A DNA stretch of 64,000 nt. Source: Mongoliitalea lutea. Its GTDB lineage: Bacteria > Bacteroidota > Bacteroidia > Cytophagales > Cyclobacteriaceae. Positions 29,056 to 38,364 of the stretch are shown here, one piece after another. The stretch spans positions 62,001-126,000 of the forward strand of contig NZ_BMYF01000003.1 of assembly GCF_014652135.1 (NCBI RefSeq), written 5' to 3'. The translations under genes and the position numbers were made by a program. The notes beneath the pieces were generated by a model, which worked only from the letters and a program-made list of their open reading frames with translations, searched no databases and was not told the origin of the DNA. The first letter of the stretch is position 1. Every line of letters starts with the position of its first letter.

Positions 29056-29131
29056 ACAGTTAGGAGTGTACATTGAGCAGTGAATAGTGAACAGCGGGGA
29101 ATGTGGAATTAGGAATGAAGAATTAGTAATG
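29041..29131. repeat. degenerate AGTGAACAGTG / GGAATGAAGAATTAG array
   Basis: Imperfect words such as CAGTGTGCAGTGAACAG, CAGTGAATAGTGAACAG and GGAATTAGGAATGAAGAATTAG fill the start of the trpG-trpD gap. They begin inside the last codons of trpG. This is the complement-strand version of the CACTGTTCACTG and AATTCCTAATTC words near 15850-16090. Confidence 0.7.
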
Positions 29132-29247
29132 AGCTCACAGCATATACGGAAACGCAGAAAAATTCGCATTGAATAATTTTGAATCCAAGGAAAGAAATTA
29201 ATATTCAGCTAGTTAAATTCATCAATTGCCCTTGGTTTTAATCCATT
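29132..29247. repeat. composite dispersed repeat, copy A (trpG-trpD gap)
   Basis: This block contains GCAGAAAAATTCGCATTGAA, then ATTCAGCTAGTTA, then CATCAATTGCCCT followed by a TGGTTTTAA tail. A diverged copy with the same parts in the same order lies between trpB and trpA (33113-33225). The two 13-base cores are identical in both copies. In both places the block directly follows a purine-rich word array. Confidence 0.65.
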
Positions 29248-29261
29248 GAAAAAATGAATGA

Positions 29262-29362
29262 ACCCAAATCTAAAATCTAAAATCTAAAATCTAAGATCTA
29301 AGTTCTAAAATCTCACCTCCAAAATCTCACCTCCAAAATCTCAGCTCTAAAATCTAAAACAA
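29262..29362. repeat. degenerate TCTAAAATCTAA / TCTCACCTCCAAAA array
   Basis: Near-tandem units of 7-10 bases (AATCTAAAATCTAAAATC, then AAAATCTCACCTCCAAAATC) fill the last 100 bases before trpD and end five bases before its ATG. No gene is encoded. Confidence 0.75.
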
Positions 29363-29367
29363 AACAA

Positions 29368-30381
29368 ATGAAGGAGATATTAAACCAATTGATTGAACAC
29401 AAGACCTTATCCAAAGCCCAGGCGAGGGAGGTATTGAAAAATATAGCGTCAGGAAATTATAACAATAGTCAGATTGCAGCATTTATGACGGTATACTTGA
29501 TGCGGAGTATTACTGTCGAGGAACTGTCGGGTTTTAGAGAGGCAATGTTGGAGTTGTGCGTACCTGTGGATATTCCTGAATACGATGCAATCGACCTTTG
29601 CGGAACGGGTGGAGATGGAAAAGATACCTTCAATATATCAACCCTTGCGTCTTTTATCGTCGCAGGTGCAGGTCAACATGTTGCCAAACACGGCAATACA
29701 GGTGTTTCATCGATCTGTGGTTCTTCCAATTTGTTGGCATCTTTTGGGTATGACTTTACCAATGATATGGACAAAATCCGCAAAAGTTTGGATGAGGCGG
29801 GAATTTGCTTCTTGCATGCGCCCTTATTCCACCCTGCGATGAAACATGTGGCTCCTATCAGAAAAGAATTGGGCGTGAAAACCTTCTTCAATATGTTGGG
29901 ACCCATGGTTAATCCATCCTTTCCAAAAAAGCAATTGGTTGGAGTTTTTAGTTTGGAGTTAGCCCGTTTATATGGGTATCTTTATCAAGAAAATGAAGGC
30001 AGATTCAGTATTCTACATGCCTTGGATGGATACGATGAGATTTCATTGACAGGAGATTTTAAGATGATATCCAATGAAGGCGAAAAACTATTTACTCCCG
30101 AGCAGATCGGACTTCCCAAAATCGAGGCATCCCGAATTGCAGGAGGGGAAACCATTGCTGAATCAGCTCAGATATTTGAAAATGTACTGAAAGGAAAAGG
30201 GACTGTGGAGCAAAATTCAGTTGTCATCGCTAATGCAGCAGCTGCGCTTGTCACTGCCCATTCGAGTCTTGATTTTCCGTCTGCGGTTGAAAAAGCAACA
30301 GATTCTTTAATGGGAGGAAAAGCCTTGAAAGTGTTTCAAACCTTACTTTCTCCGAAAACTAGTATTTCACTTAGCAATTAA
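29368..30381 (+). CDS. trpD: anthranilate phosphoribosyltransferase
   Basis: The 337-residue enzyme joins anthranilate and PRPP. Family motifs are CGTGGDGKDTFNIS (PRPP binding), KHGNTGVSS and LGPMVNP. It is the normal length of stand-alone TrpD. It is separated from trpG by a 312-base repeat-filled gap, unusual inside an otherwise tight operon, and lies 6 bases before trpC. Confidence 0.96.
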   Translation: MKEILNQLIEHKTLSKAQAREVLKNIASGNYNNSQIAAFMTVYLMRSITVEELSGFREAMLELCVPVDIPEYDAIDLCGTGGDGKDTFNISTLASFIVAGAGQHVAKHGNTGVSSICGSSNLLASFGYDFTNDMDKIRKSLDEAGICFLHAPLFHPAMKHVAPIRKELGVKTFFNMLGPMVNPSFPKKQLVGVFSLELARLYGYLYQENEGRFSILHALDGYDEISLTGDFKMISNEGEKLFTPEQIGLPKIEASRIAGGETIAESAQIFENVLKGKGTVEQNSVVIANAAAALVTAHSSLDFPSAVEKATDSLMGGKALKVFQTLLSPKTSISLSN

Positions 30382-30387
30382 TCAAGT

Positions 30388-31200
30388 ATGAATATTTTAG
30401 ATAAAATTATTGCCCACAAGGCAGCAGAAGTAGCAGAAAACAAAAGTTTAGTGCCTGTCAAGTTATTGGAAAAAAGTATCTTTTTCGATTCAGAGGTTGT
30501 TTCCATGAAAAAGTACATCACCCGAGCTGACAAAACAGGAATTATTGCAGAGTTTAAAAGAAAATCTCCTTCCAAGGGTGTGATTAATGGTTCGGCTAGT
30601 GTAGAAGCTACCACGATTGGTTACATGCAAGCAGGCGCTTCTGCTTTGTCCATTTTGACAGATACAGCGTTTTTCGGTGGAAAAAATGAGGATTTATCCA
30701 CCGCCAGAAAGTATAACTTCTGTCCTTTGTTGAGAAAAGACTTTATAATCGACGAGTATCAAATCGTAGAAGCGAAATCCATTGGAGCGGATTGTATCTT
30801 ATTGATTGCAGCAGCTTTGACTCCAGAAAAATTGGCTTCTTTAGCTTCTTTTGCCAAGAGTTTGGGATTGGAGGTATTGATGGAAGTACATGATGGAGAA
30901 GAGTTGGATCGCAGCTTGAATTCACACTTAGATTTAGTAGGAGTCAACAATCGCAGCTTGAAGACCTTTGAGGTGAGCCTAAACACTTCTTATAGTTTGG
31001 TAGACCGCATACCTCAGGAATTTGTAAAAATCTCCGAAAGTGGGATTTCAGCTCCAGAAACCTTGGTGGAATTGAAGCAAGCAGGTTTTGATGGATTCTT
31101 GATTGGTGAAAACTTTATGAAATCCAGTAGACCAGAACAAGCGGCATTGAATTTCATGAATGCTTATAGAAGATTGATTAGAACTCCACAAGTTAGCTAA
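30388..31200 (+). CDS. trpC: indole-3-glycerol-phosphate synthase
   Basis: The 270-residue TIM-barrel enzyme closes the indole ring. Motifs include IAEFKRKSPSKG (catalytic Lys region), DTAFFGG, LLRKDFIID, LLIAAAL, GVNNRSLKTFEV and SESGI. It is a stand-alone TrpC and not fused to TrpF. It ends one base before trpF. Confidence 0.96.
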   Translation: MNILDKIIAHKAAEVAENKSLVPVKLLEKSIFFDSEVVSMKKYITRADKTGIIAEFKRKSPSKGVINGSASVEATTIGYMQAGASALSILTDTAFFGGKNEDLSTARKYNFCPLLRKDFIIDEYQIVEAKSIGADCILLIAAALTPEKLASLASFAKSLGLEVLMEVHDGEELDRSLNSHLDLVGVNNRSLKTFEVSLNTSYSLVDRIPQEFVKISESGISAPETLVELKQAGFDGFLIGENFMKSSRPEQAALNFMNAYRRLIRTPQVS

Positions 31201-31201
31201 G

Positions 31202-31852
31202 ATGTTGATTAAAGTCTGTGGGATGAGGGATTTAGAGAATATACAGAACTTGCAAGCGCGAGTTCAGCCAGATTACATGGGCTTGATTTTCTATCCTCCA
31301 TCGCCAAGATATGTGGGAGACAAGGATCCCGGAGTCTATCATTCGATTCAACTCCGAAAAGTCGGAGTTTTTGTAGACGAAGAATTGGAGAAAGTTTTGG
31401 ACCGAGTGAAAACTTATGGGTTAAACGGAGTTCAATTGCATGGAAAGGAGTCTAAAGATTACATTTTAGAGTTAAAAAAGCACACGAATGTCTTTGTTTG
31501 GAAGGTTTGGTCTGTGAAAGAGGAGTTGAATTGGGAATCGCTAAGACCATATGAGGAGCTAATAGATGCCTTTTTATTCGACACCTTTACAGAAGCACAT
31601 GGGGGAAGTGGAAAATTATTTAATTGGCAGTTGTTAGCAAACTATCCTTTTGATAAGCCATTCTTTCTCAGTGGAGGTTTATCCTTGACACATGCAGCAG
31701 AAATAACACAGCTGAAATCAAAAATTCCGCAATTAGTGGGAGTTGACCTAAATTCAAAATTTGAAATCAGTCCAGGATTAAAAGATATTGAGCAATTAGT
31801 CGCATTTAAAAACAGTTTATTGAATACAGAAATTAACGAGGGAAGCATATGA
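31202..31852 (+). CDS. trpF: phosphoribosylanthranilate isomerase
   Basis: The 216-residue TIM-barrel starts [14 protein letters not shown], carrying the catalytic Cys motif [20 protein letters not shown] near the C-terminus is the usual D-x-NS-x-E phosphate-binding region. It performs the Amadori rearrangement before TrpC. ATGA overlap with trpB indicates translational coupling. Confidence 0.95.
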   Translation: MLIKVCGMRDLENIQNLQARVQPDYMGLIFYPPSPRYVGDKDPGVYHSIQLRKVGVFVDEELEKVLDRVKTYGLNGVQLHGKESKDYILELKKHTNVFVWKVWSVKEELNWESLRPYEELIDAFLFDTFTEAHGGSGKLFNWQLLANYPFDKPFFLSGGLSLTHAAEITQLKSKIPQLVGVDLNSKFEISPGLKDIEQLVAFKNSLLNTEINEGSI

Positions 31853-33027
31853 TACGAGTAGATGAAAAAGGGTTTTACGGAAAGTTTGGAGGAGCGTATA
31901 TCCCGGAGATGTTGCATCCAAATATTGAGGAATTGCGCGATAATTACGAGCAAATTGTCGCAATTCCAGAATTTCAAGAGGAGTTTAACGCGTTGTTACA
32001 AGACTTTGTGGGAAGGCCAACACCCTTATACCTTGCTTCCCGATTATCGGAAAAATATGGTGCCAAAATTTACCTCAAGCGAGAAGACCTTTGCCATACC
32101 GGAGCTCATAAGGTAAATAATACCATCGGTCAGATAATTTTGGCCAAAAAACTGGGTAAAAAGAGAATCATTGCCGAAACAGGCGCAGGCCAACACGGTG
32201 TTGCAACTGCCACAGTTTGTGCTTTGATGGGCATGGAGTGTACGATCTATATGGGAGCATTGGATATCCAGCGTCAGCGTCCGAATGTGGAGCGTATGCG
32301 TATTTTGGGAGCCAAGGTAGTTCCTGCAACTTCAGGAAGCCAAACGCTTAAAGATGCCACCAATGAAGCTATGAGACAATGGATCAACAATCCGGTAGAT
32401 ACCCATTACATCATTGGCTCGGTAGTAGGTCCACATCCATATCCAGAGATGGTAGCCCGATTCCAGTCTGTAATTTCAAAAGAAATCAAAGCCCAGTTAC
32501 TCGAAAAAGAAGGTACTGAAAATCCGGATATCGTGATCGCTTGTGTTGGTGGAGGTAGTAATGCAGCAGGTGCGTTTTATCATTATTATAATGTCCCTCA
32601 AGTGCGATTGGTAGCTGTAGAGGCCGCTGGATTAGGGATTTCATCTGGAAAATCAGCTGCTACAACCGCATTAGGTACTCCGGGAATTCTTCATGGAAGC
32701 AAGACCTTATTGATGCAAACAGAGGATGGGCAAGTAGTTGAACCTCATTCAATTTCTGCTGGTTTGGATTATCCTGGGATAGGACCAGTGCATGCGCATT
32801 TATTTGATATTGGTAGAGGAGAATTTGTTGCGGTTGAGGATGAAGATGCAATGAAAGCAGGAGTAGAACTTAGCCGAACAGAAGGCATTATTCCAGCGAT
32901 CGAAACGGCTCATGCTATTCATGCACTTAATATGATCGAATTCAGACCAGATGATATCATTGTAATCAATCTTTCCGGAAGAGGAGACAAGGATTTGGAT
33001 ACGTATATCAAGTGGGGAGGGTATTGA
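31849..33027 (+). CDS. trpB: tryptophan synthase beta subunit
   Basis: The 392-residue PLP enzyme condenses indole with serine. The PLP lysine is in HTGAHKVNN, the glycine-rich phosphate loop in [10 protein letters not shown] and the C-terminus has LSGRGDKD. The length is normal for TrpB1. A 284-base gap with repeats separates it from trpA, whereas these genes usually overlap or nearly touch. Confidence 0.97.
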   Translation: MIRVDEKGFYGKFGGAYIPEMLHPNIEELRDNYEQIVAIPEFQEEFNALLQDFVGRPTPLYLASRLSEKYGAKIYLKREDLCHTGAHKVNNTIGQIILAKKLGKKRIIAETGAGQHGVATATVCALMGMECTIYMGALDIQRQRPNVERMRILGAKVVPATSGSQTLKDATNEAMRQWINNPVDTHYIIGSVVGPHPYPEMVARFQSVISKEIKAQLLEKEGTENPDIVIACVGGGSNAAGAFYHYYNVPQVRLVAVEAAGLGISSGKSAATTALGTPGILHGSKTLLMQTEDGQVVEPHSISAGLDYPGIGPVHAHLFDIGRGEFVAVEDEDAMKAGVELSRTEGIIPAIETAHAIHALNMIEFRPDDIIVINLSGRGDKDLDTYIKWGGY

Positions 33028-33029
33028 GA

Positions 33030-33112
33030 TTTGGAATGAGAGTTGAGAGGTGAGAAGCGAGAAACGAGAAGCGAGATTTTAGAAACAAGAATCAAGAATC
33101 AAGAAAAGCCAA
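33030..33112. repeat. degenerate GAGAAGCGAGA purine array
   Basis: Words such as GAGAGGTGAGAAGCGAGAAAC and ACAAGAATCAAGAATCAAG start right after the trpB stop. They match the array after the ABC-F gene (15471) and that after phhA (36038). Confidence 0.7.
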
Positions 33113-33225
33113 GGCTCGCAGAATACGTGGATAACGGAGAAAAAATTGTATTGAAAAATTTGTTTCCAAAGAGAGAATTTAAGATTCAGCTAGTTACCTC
33201 CATCAATTGCCCTGTTTTGAACCTA
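33113..33225. repeat. composite dispersed repeat, copy B (trpB-trpA gap)
   Basis: This block is the diverged partner of 29132-29247. It begins with CTCGCAGAATACGTGGATAA (complement of a TTCTGCGAG word also seen near 2870), continues with GGAGAAAAAATTGTATTGAA, and shares the exact cores ATTCAGCTAGTTA and CATCAATTGCCCT. Confidence 0.65.
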
Positions 33226-33311
33226 GGGAAATATAGGTCAATCCAAATTCATAAATGTGGGATTAAACCCATGAAAAATTAATTTAATGAAATGCTATTA
33301 AAATATTCATA

Positions 33312-34085
33312 ATGAATCGATTACATAGATTGTTTGAACAAAAGCAGGAGCGTGTCCTATCCATCTATTTTACGGCGGGTTTTCCTCAGTTGGTGGATAC
33401 CTTACCAGTAATGCAGGCTTTGGAATCGGCGGGGGCAGATATCATTGAAATAGGCATGCCATATTCCGATCCTATTGCTGATGGTCCAACTATTCAGGAC
33501 TCCAATATGGTAGCTTTGGATAATGGAATGAATATGAAAAAGTTGTTTGAGCAACTTCAAGAAATGCGTCAAAGCATCAGCATTCCCGTGGTTTTGATGG
33601 GATATTTAAATCCTATCATCCAATATGGGATTGAAGCTTTTTGTAAAAAATGTCAGGAGATCGGAGTAGATGGTCTGATTGTCCCTGACCTACCCATGCA
33701 GCAATATTTGGATGAATACAAAGGACTATTCGAAAACTATGGACTTTCTAATACCTTTTTGATTTCTCCTCAAACCAGTGAGAATCGCATTCGCGAGATT
33801 GATGAGCATTCCAACGGCTTTATCTACATGGTTTCAAGTCATAGCATCACAGGAGCAAAATCCGAAATCTCTGAAGAACAAATTGCTTACTTCAAAAGGG
33901 TAGAAGCTATGAATCTTCGCAATGCCCGATTGATAGGTTTTGGTATTTCAGATAAGAAAACCTTTATCACAGCATCAACTTACAGTAATGGCGCAATTAT
34001 CGGAAGTGCCTTTATCAAAGTCTTGAAAGATAGCAAAGACCTATCCAAAGACATTCATACGTACATACAATCCATAATTTCATAA
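33312..34085 (+). CDS. trpA: tryptophan synthase alpha subunit
   Basis: The 257-residue TIM-barrel cleaves indole-glycerol phosphate. The catalytic Glu is in DIIEIGMPYSDPIADGP, the second acid in GVDGLIVPDLP and the phosphate loop region in GFGISDKKT. It follows trpB after a repeat-containing gap and is 4 bases before the DAHP synthase gene. Confidence 0.95.
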   Translation: MNRLHRLFEQKQERVLSIYFTAGFPQLVDTLPVMQALESAGADIIEIGMPYSDPIADGPTIQDSNMVALDNGMNMKKLFEQLQEMRQSISIPVVLMGYLNPIIQYGIEAFCKKCQEIGVDGLIVPDLPMQQYLDEYKGLFENYGLSNTFLISPQTSENRIREIDEHSNGFIYMVSSHSITGAKSEISEEQIAYFKRVEAMNLRNARLIGFGISDKKTFITASTYSNGAIIGSAFIKVLKDSKDLSKDIHTYIQSIIS

Positions 34086-34089
34086 TACC

Positions 34090-35109
34090 ATGATTATTCA
34101 ATTACAGGAGGATATCTCCGATAAGCAACGGGAATCTTTACTAGCAGAAGTTATTAACATAGGTTATAAAACCACCGAAGTAAAAACCCAATTGGGTGAT
34201 TATATCATTGGGATTGGAAAAAAGGAATTTGATATCCGTAAAATCGGTAAAAAAGAAGGTATCAAGGATATCCACATTGTATCTGATGAGTACAAATTAG
34301 TTTCTAAAAAGTGGAAAGCGAAACCTACCTCTATCGATTTGGGTAATGGGGTGTTTATCAAGGATGGGGACATGGCCATCATCGCTGGACCTTGCTCTAT
34401 TGAATCCGAAGATCAGATCCGTAAAGTCATCAAGCATTTGAAAGAAAATGACATTAAAATGATGAGAGGAGGGGTTTTTAAACCTCGTTCAAGTCCATAT
34501 GCTTTTCGAGGTTTAGGGATCGATGGTTTGAAATTATGGTATGATTTAGCATCAGAAGCAGGTATCAAAATCGTTACCGAGGTCATGCAGGTTTCTCAAA
34601 TAGAGGAAATGTACCCTTATACAGATATTTATCAAGTTGGAGCTAGAAATACTCAGAACTTCAATTTGCTGGATGAACTTGGGAAAGTGGATAAAGCGGT
34701 GATGATCAAAAGAGGTATTTCAGGTACCATTGAAGAGCTATTACAGTCAGCAGAATATGTGTTTTCTGGAGGAAATGAAAAACTCATTTTGTGTGAGCGA
34801 GGAATCCGAACGTATGAGCGAGCGAGCAGAAATACCTTGGATTTGAATGCAGTTCCGATTTTAAAAGCAAAATCCCATTTACCGGTTATTGTTGACCCAT
34901 CTCATGGGATTGGCATTCGTGCTTATGTGCCTCAAATGGCTTTGGCAGGGGTTATGGCAGGAGCGGATGGAATCATTTATGAAACCCATGAGATACCTGA
35001 AAAGGCTTATTCTGATGGTCAGCAAACATTAGATTTTACCCAGTCAGCTCTATTGGCAGATTGGATACGAAAAACCTTTGCCATGCGTAAGACCTTTGAC
35101 TTGGTTTAA
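34090..35109 (+). CDS. aroF: 3-deoxy-7-phosphoheptulonate (DAHP) synthase, type I-beta
   Basis: The 339-residue protein has an N-terminal ferredoxin-like regulatory domain (about 1-70, starting MIIQLQEDISDKQRESLL) and a KDO8P-synthase-like barrel with IAGPCSIES, RGGVFKPRSSPYAFRGLG, ERGIRTYE and DPSHGIG. It makes the first committed compound of the shikimate pathway from PEP and erythrose 4-phosphate. Its place at the end of the trp operon suggests co-regulation with tryptophan supply. Confidence 0.93.
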   Translation: MIIQLQEDISDKQRESLLAEVINIGYKTTEVKTQLGDYIIGIGKKEFDIRKIGKKEGIKDIHIVSDEYKLVSKKWKAKPTSIDLGNGVFIKDGDMAIIAGPCSIESEDQIRKVIKHLKENDIKMMRGGVFKPRSSPYAFRGLGIDGLKLWYDLASEAGIKIVTEVMQVSQIEEMYPYTDIYQVGARNTQNFNLLDELGKVDKAVMIKRGISGTIEELLQSAEYVFSGGNEKLILCERGIRTYERASRNTLDLNAVPILKAKSHLPVIVDPSHGIGIRAYVPQMALAGVMAGADGIIYETHEIPEKAYSDGQQTLDFTQSALLADWIRKTFAMRKTFDLV

Positions 35110-35188
35110 ATTGGATTTAGGCTCCAATTGAACATTCAAACATCCACTATTCAAAAAGGCATTGAATTTTTCCAAAAATTTGTGCCTT

Positions 35189-35219
35189 TTTGAAACATCA
35201 AACCGATGTCCTAAATTTA
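35189..35219 (+). promoter_or_regulatory. promoter candidate upstream of phhA
   Basis: TTTG (35189-35192), a 19-bp spacer and TAAATTTA (35212-35219; one mismatch from TAnnTTTG) are correctly placed for transcription from about 35226, 37 bases before the phhA ATG. Confidence 0.55.
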
Positions 35220-35262
35220 CGTTAGCTTAGACAATGGCTTGCATAGAAAACCCAAATATATC

Positions 35263-36042
35263 ATGACTAATAAACCCAAAGATTGGGTCTTTTCTGACCC
35301 TCGATTACAGGAGATGAGGCAAGATTACGCTGCCTACACGGATGAAGATTTTAAAGTTTGGAAAATCCTTTTTGATAGACAGATAGTAAACCTCCCGGAG
35401 GCTGCTTCTGAAGCTTATCTTAAAGGAATCAAAGAAATAGGGTTTACATCGGATAAGATCGCTGACTTTGAAGATGTCAATAGGAGACTTGCTAATTCCA
35501 CCGGTTGGTCTATTCAGGTAGTTCCAGGACTCATTGATGATGATTTGTTCTTTGGTTTGATGAATAACAGGCGGTTCTGTTCTTCTACCTGGCTAAGAAA
35601 AATGGAGCAATTGGATTATTTGGAAGAACCGGATATGTTCCATGATGCCTTTGCTCACATGCCATTATTGACCAATCAGCATTATGTGGATTTTCTGGAA
35701 GATTTGAGTGGTATTGCTTTAAAATATATCGATAATAAGTGGGCGATTGAATTGCTTTCTAGGATATACTGGTTCACCATTGAATTTGGTCTTATCCGTG
35801 AAAATGACAACCTGAGAATTTATGGCGCAGGTATCCTGAGTTCTGCAGGAGAAACTAAATACAGCTTATCCAACGAGCCAGCTCATTATGAATATGATGT
35901 GAAAAGGATTATGAATACGCCGTATTGGAAAGATAAATTCCAGGATAAATATTTCATCATCGAAAGCTACGAACAACTATACGAATCGCTTCCAGAGATT
36001 GAAGCGGTGTTGGAGGAAATGGTAGCGGAAGAAGCGAAGTAG
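35263..36042 (+). CDS. phhA: phenylalanine 4-monooxygenase
   Basis: From ATG 35263 (MTNKPKDWVFSDPRLQEM) the product is 259 residues; a TTG further upstream is less likely. The pterin-dependent aromatic hydroxylase core is seen in PEDMFHDAFAHMPLL-like sequence (EEPDMFHDAFAHMPLL), giving two iron-ligand His, and in YWFTIEFGLI with the ligand Glu. The protein lacks the regulatory ACT domain, as usual in bacteria. It converts Phe to Tyr with tetrahydrobiopterin or a related cofactor. It has its own likely promoter and terminator. Confidence 0.93.
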   Translation: MTNKPKDWVFSDPRLQEMRQDYAAYTDEDFKVWKILFDRQIVNLPEAASEAYLKGIKEIGFTSDKIADFEDVNRRLANSTGWSIQVVPGLIDDDLFFGLMNNRRFCSSTWLRKMEQLDYLEEPDMFHDAFAHMPLLTNQHYVDFLEDLSGIALKYIDNKWAIELLSRIYWFTIEFGLIRENDNLRIYGAGILSSAGETKYSLSNEPAHYEYDVKRIMNTPYWKDKFQDKYFIIESYEQLYESLPEIEAVLEEMVAEEAK

Positions 36043-36112
36043 AAGCGAGATACGAGAAGCGAGAGATTAGAAATTAAGAATGTTGAATTAGGAATGGAGA
36101 ATCAAGATTCAA
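36038..36112. repeat. degenerate GAAGCGAGATACGAGAAGCGAG array after phhA
   Basis: The purine-rich words start within the last codons of phhA (GAAGCGAAG then the stop TAG) and continue as GATACGAGAAGCGAGAGATTAG and GAATTAGGAATGGAGAATC. The same words occur after ABC-F and trpB. Confidence 0.7.
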
Positions 36113-36120
36113 CAAATTAG

Positions 36121-36156
36121 CCTTTGGCAGCAGGTATTTCTGCCAAAGGTTTTTTA
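36121..36156 (+). terminator. rho-independent terminator between phhA and hisH
   Basis: CCTTTGGCAG (36121-36130) pairs perfectly with CTGCCAAAGG (36140-36149), followed by T6. It separates the aromatic genes from the his genes. Confidence 0.85.
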
Positions 36157-36188
36157 ATTGGTAAAAAGAAACATGTTAGTCCAATAGA

Positions 36189-36782
36189 ATGGAAGTCGCA
36201 GTAATTAAATACAATGCCGGTAATGTTCAGTCGGTATTGTACGCTTTGGAGCGTTTGGGTGCTAATGCCATCCTGACGGATGATTTTGAACGAATTTCAA
36301 CTGCCGATAAAGTAATTTTTCCTGGCCAAGGAGAGGCGAGTACTGCTATGCGGTATTTGAAAGAAAAAAAATTAGACTTGCTGATTCCTGAGCTAAAGCA
36401 ACCTTTCTTCGGTGTTTGTCTTGGACAGCAGTTGTTGTGTGAACATTCAGAGGAAAATGATACGACTTGTTTGGGGGTGTTTCCCGTAAAAGTTAAGCGT
36501 TTCCAGCCGGAGAGTATCAATGAATTTAAAGTTCCTCACGTAGGATGGAACAGTATTTCGGATTTAAGATCGCCCTTATTTGAGGGTTTGAATGAGGACT
36601 CCTTTGTGTATTATGTGCATAGCTATTATTGCGAGCTGAGCGAACACACCATAGCCTCAACCAACTATGTGTTGGATTTTGCAGCTTTGATGCATAAAGA
36701 CAATTTCTACACCATGCAGGCCCACCCTGAGAAGAGTGGCTTGGTCGGAGAACGTATTCTACAAAATTTTCTAAACCTATAA
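36189..36782 (+). CDS. hisH: imidazole glycerol phosphate synthase, glutamine amidotransferase subunit
   Basis: The 197-residue class-I amidotransferase has the nucleophile in FFGVCLGQQ (C77) and the His-Glu pair in TMQAHPEKSG. The N-terminus IKYNAGNVQSVLYALERLG is typical of HisH. It delivers ammonia to HisF. It begins a four-gene his cluster; no His-rich leader peptide is seen in the short upstream gap. Confidence 0.95.
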   Translation: MEVAVIKYNAGNVQSVLYALERLGANAILTDDFERISTADKVIFPGQGEASTAMRYLKEKKLDLLIPELKQPFFGVCLGQQLLCEHSEENDTTCLGVFPVKVKRFQPESINEFKVPHVGWNSISDLRSPLFEGLNEDSFVYYVHSYYCELSEHTIASTNYVLDFAALMHKDNFYTMQAHPEKSGLVGERILQNFLNL

Positions 36783-36798
36783 CCCTAAAAGCAAATTC

Positions 36799-37521
36799 AT
36801 GTACATCATACCTGCCATTGATATTATTGGAGGAAAATGTGTTCGCCTAACCCAAGGTGATTATAATCAAAAAAAGGAGTACCACGATAGTCCATTGGAA
36901 ATGGCCAAGCGATTCGAGGATGCCGGCATCCAACGCTTGCACTTAGTTGATTTAGATGGTGCAAAAGCCAAAAAAATCATCAATTCTGAAGTTCTGAAAA
37001 GTGTCAGTCAAGGAACGTCCCTACAAGTGGATTTTGGAGGAGGTGTTCAGTCAGATGAAGATGCTGCATTTGCTTTTGAATTGGGAGCGCATCAATTGAC
37101 CGGTGGAAGTATTGCCGTAAAAAATCCCTCAATGTTTGAAAATTGGATAGAGAAATTCGGAGGGGATAAAATTATTCTAGGTGCTGACGCTAAACACAGG
37201 AAAATAGCCATTTCCGGTTGGGAGGAAACCACTTCAGTTGATCTCATTGATTTTATTAAAAGCTATGTTGTCAAGGGTATCAGCTACGTGATTTGCACAG
37301 ATGTAGCTAAAGATGGATTGCTTCAGGGACCATCCACTGAACTTTATGAAGAGATAATGCAGGAGATTCCCGGGCTTCGTTTAATTGCGAGCGGGGGAGT
37401 ATCTTCTATGAAGGATTTAGAAGCTCTGGAGAAAACTGGAGTCTATGGTGCCATTGTGGGGAAAGCTTACTATGAGGGAAGAATCAGCTTGGAAGAATTG
37501 GCAAGTTTTGGCACTAAGTAA
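36799..37521 (+). CDS. hisA: ProFAR isomerase
   Basis: The 240-residue half-barrel-repeat enzyme starts MYIIPAIDIIGGKCVRLTQGDY, with the catalytic Asp in AIDI and the second in CTDVAKDG; LIASGGVSS is the phosphate site. It isomerises ProFAR before HisF. It lies 16 bases after hisH and 21 before hisF. Confidence 0.95.
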   Translation: MYIIPAIDIIGGKCVRLTQGDYNQKKEYHDSPLEMAKRFEDAGIQRLHLVDLDGAKAKKIINSEVLKSVSQGTSLQVDFGGGVQSDEDAAFAFELGAHQLTGGSIAVKNPSMFENWIEKFGGDKIILGADAKHRKIAISGWEETTSVDLIDFIKSYVVKGISYVICTDVAKDGLLQGPSTELYEEIMQEIPGLRLIASGGVSSMKDLEALEKTGVYGAIVGKAYYEGRISLEELASFGTK

Positions 37522-37542
37522 TTTACAGAAGAAATAGCGATT

Positions 37543-38298
37543 ATGCTTACGAAGAGAATTATTCCTTGTTTAGATATTAAAGACGGTAGAACTGTCAAAG
37601 GTGTCAATTTTGTGCAATTGCGAGATGCGGGTGATCCTGTGGAATTGGCTAAAATTTACTCTGATGAGGGGGCGGATGAATTGGTTTTTTTGGATATCAC
37701 GGCAACGGTGGATAAAAGAAAGACACTGGCAGATTTGGTCACCAAAGTTGCCAAGGCCATCAATATACCATTTACTGTGGGAGGAGGAATTTCAACTGTG
37801 GAAGATGTCAAAGTACTTCTAAATGCTGGTGCAGATAAGATTTCCATCAATTCTGCCGCTGTCAAAAACCCGGAAATCATCAATCAAATGGCTCAGGAGT
37901 TTGGAAGTCAGTGCGTGGTAGTTGCTATCGATACCCGTAATGTAGATGGATTGGATTTTGTGCATACCCATGGGGGTAGAAAACCTACTATCCTTCAGAC
38001 CCAGGCATGGGCCAAAGAGGTTTGTGAGCGAGGTGCAGGAGAGATCTTACTGACCTCTATGGACCATGATGGTACCAAGGCAGGTTTTGCCAATGAGATA
38101 ACTGCTGAAATCTCTGCAATGCTTTCTATTCCGGTTATTGCTTCCGGTGGGGCTGGAAATATGGAGCATTTTAAGGATGTATTTACAGTTGGTAAAGCAG
38201 ATGCAGCTTTGGCAGCAAGTATTTTCCATTTCAAAGAAATACCAATTCCGAGTTTGAAAAGCTATTTGCATCATCAAGGAATTCCCAGTCGAATCTGA
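37543..38298 (+). CDS. hisF: imidazole glycerol phosphate synthase, cyclase subunit
   Basis: The 251-residue barrel starts [23 protein letters not shown], the standard HisF beginning. [31 protein letters not shown] and IASGGAGN follow, including both catalytic Asp residues. With HisH it makes imidazole glycerol phosphate and AICAR. Confidence 0.96.
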   Translation: MLTKRIIPCLDIKDGRTVKGVNFVQLRDAGDPVELAKIYSDEGADELVFLDITATVDKRKTLADLVTKVAKAINIPFTVGGGISTVEDVKVLLNAGADKISINSAAVKNPEIINQMAQEFGSQCVVVAIDTRNVDGLDFVHTHGGRKPTILQTQAWAKEVCERGAGEILLTSMDHDGTKAGFANEITAEISAMLSIPVIASGGAGNMEHFKDVFTVGKADAALAASIFHFKEIPIPSLKSYLHHQGIPSRI

Positions 38299-38364
38299 AT
38301 TAAAAATGTTTTGTAGTGGTTTACTGATTAGCATTAGCCACTTTTGAATAAAATTTGCATAACC

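Noticed and set aside
33043-33282. 79-codon plus-strand frame between trpB and trpA
   Set aside because: It is made of the purine word array and composite repeat copy B; the array copy in the trpG-trpD gap does not keep a matching frame.
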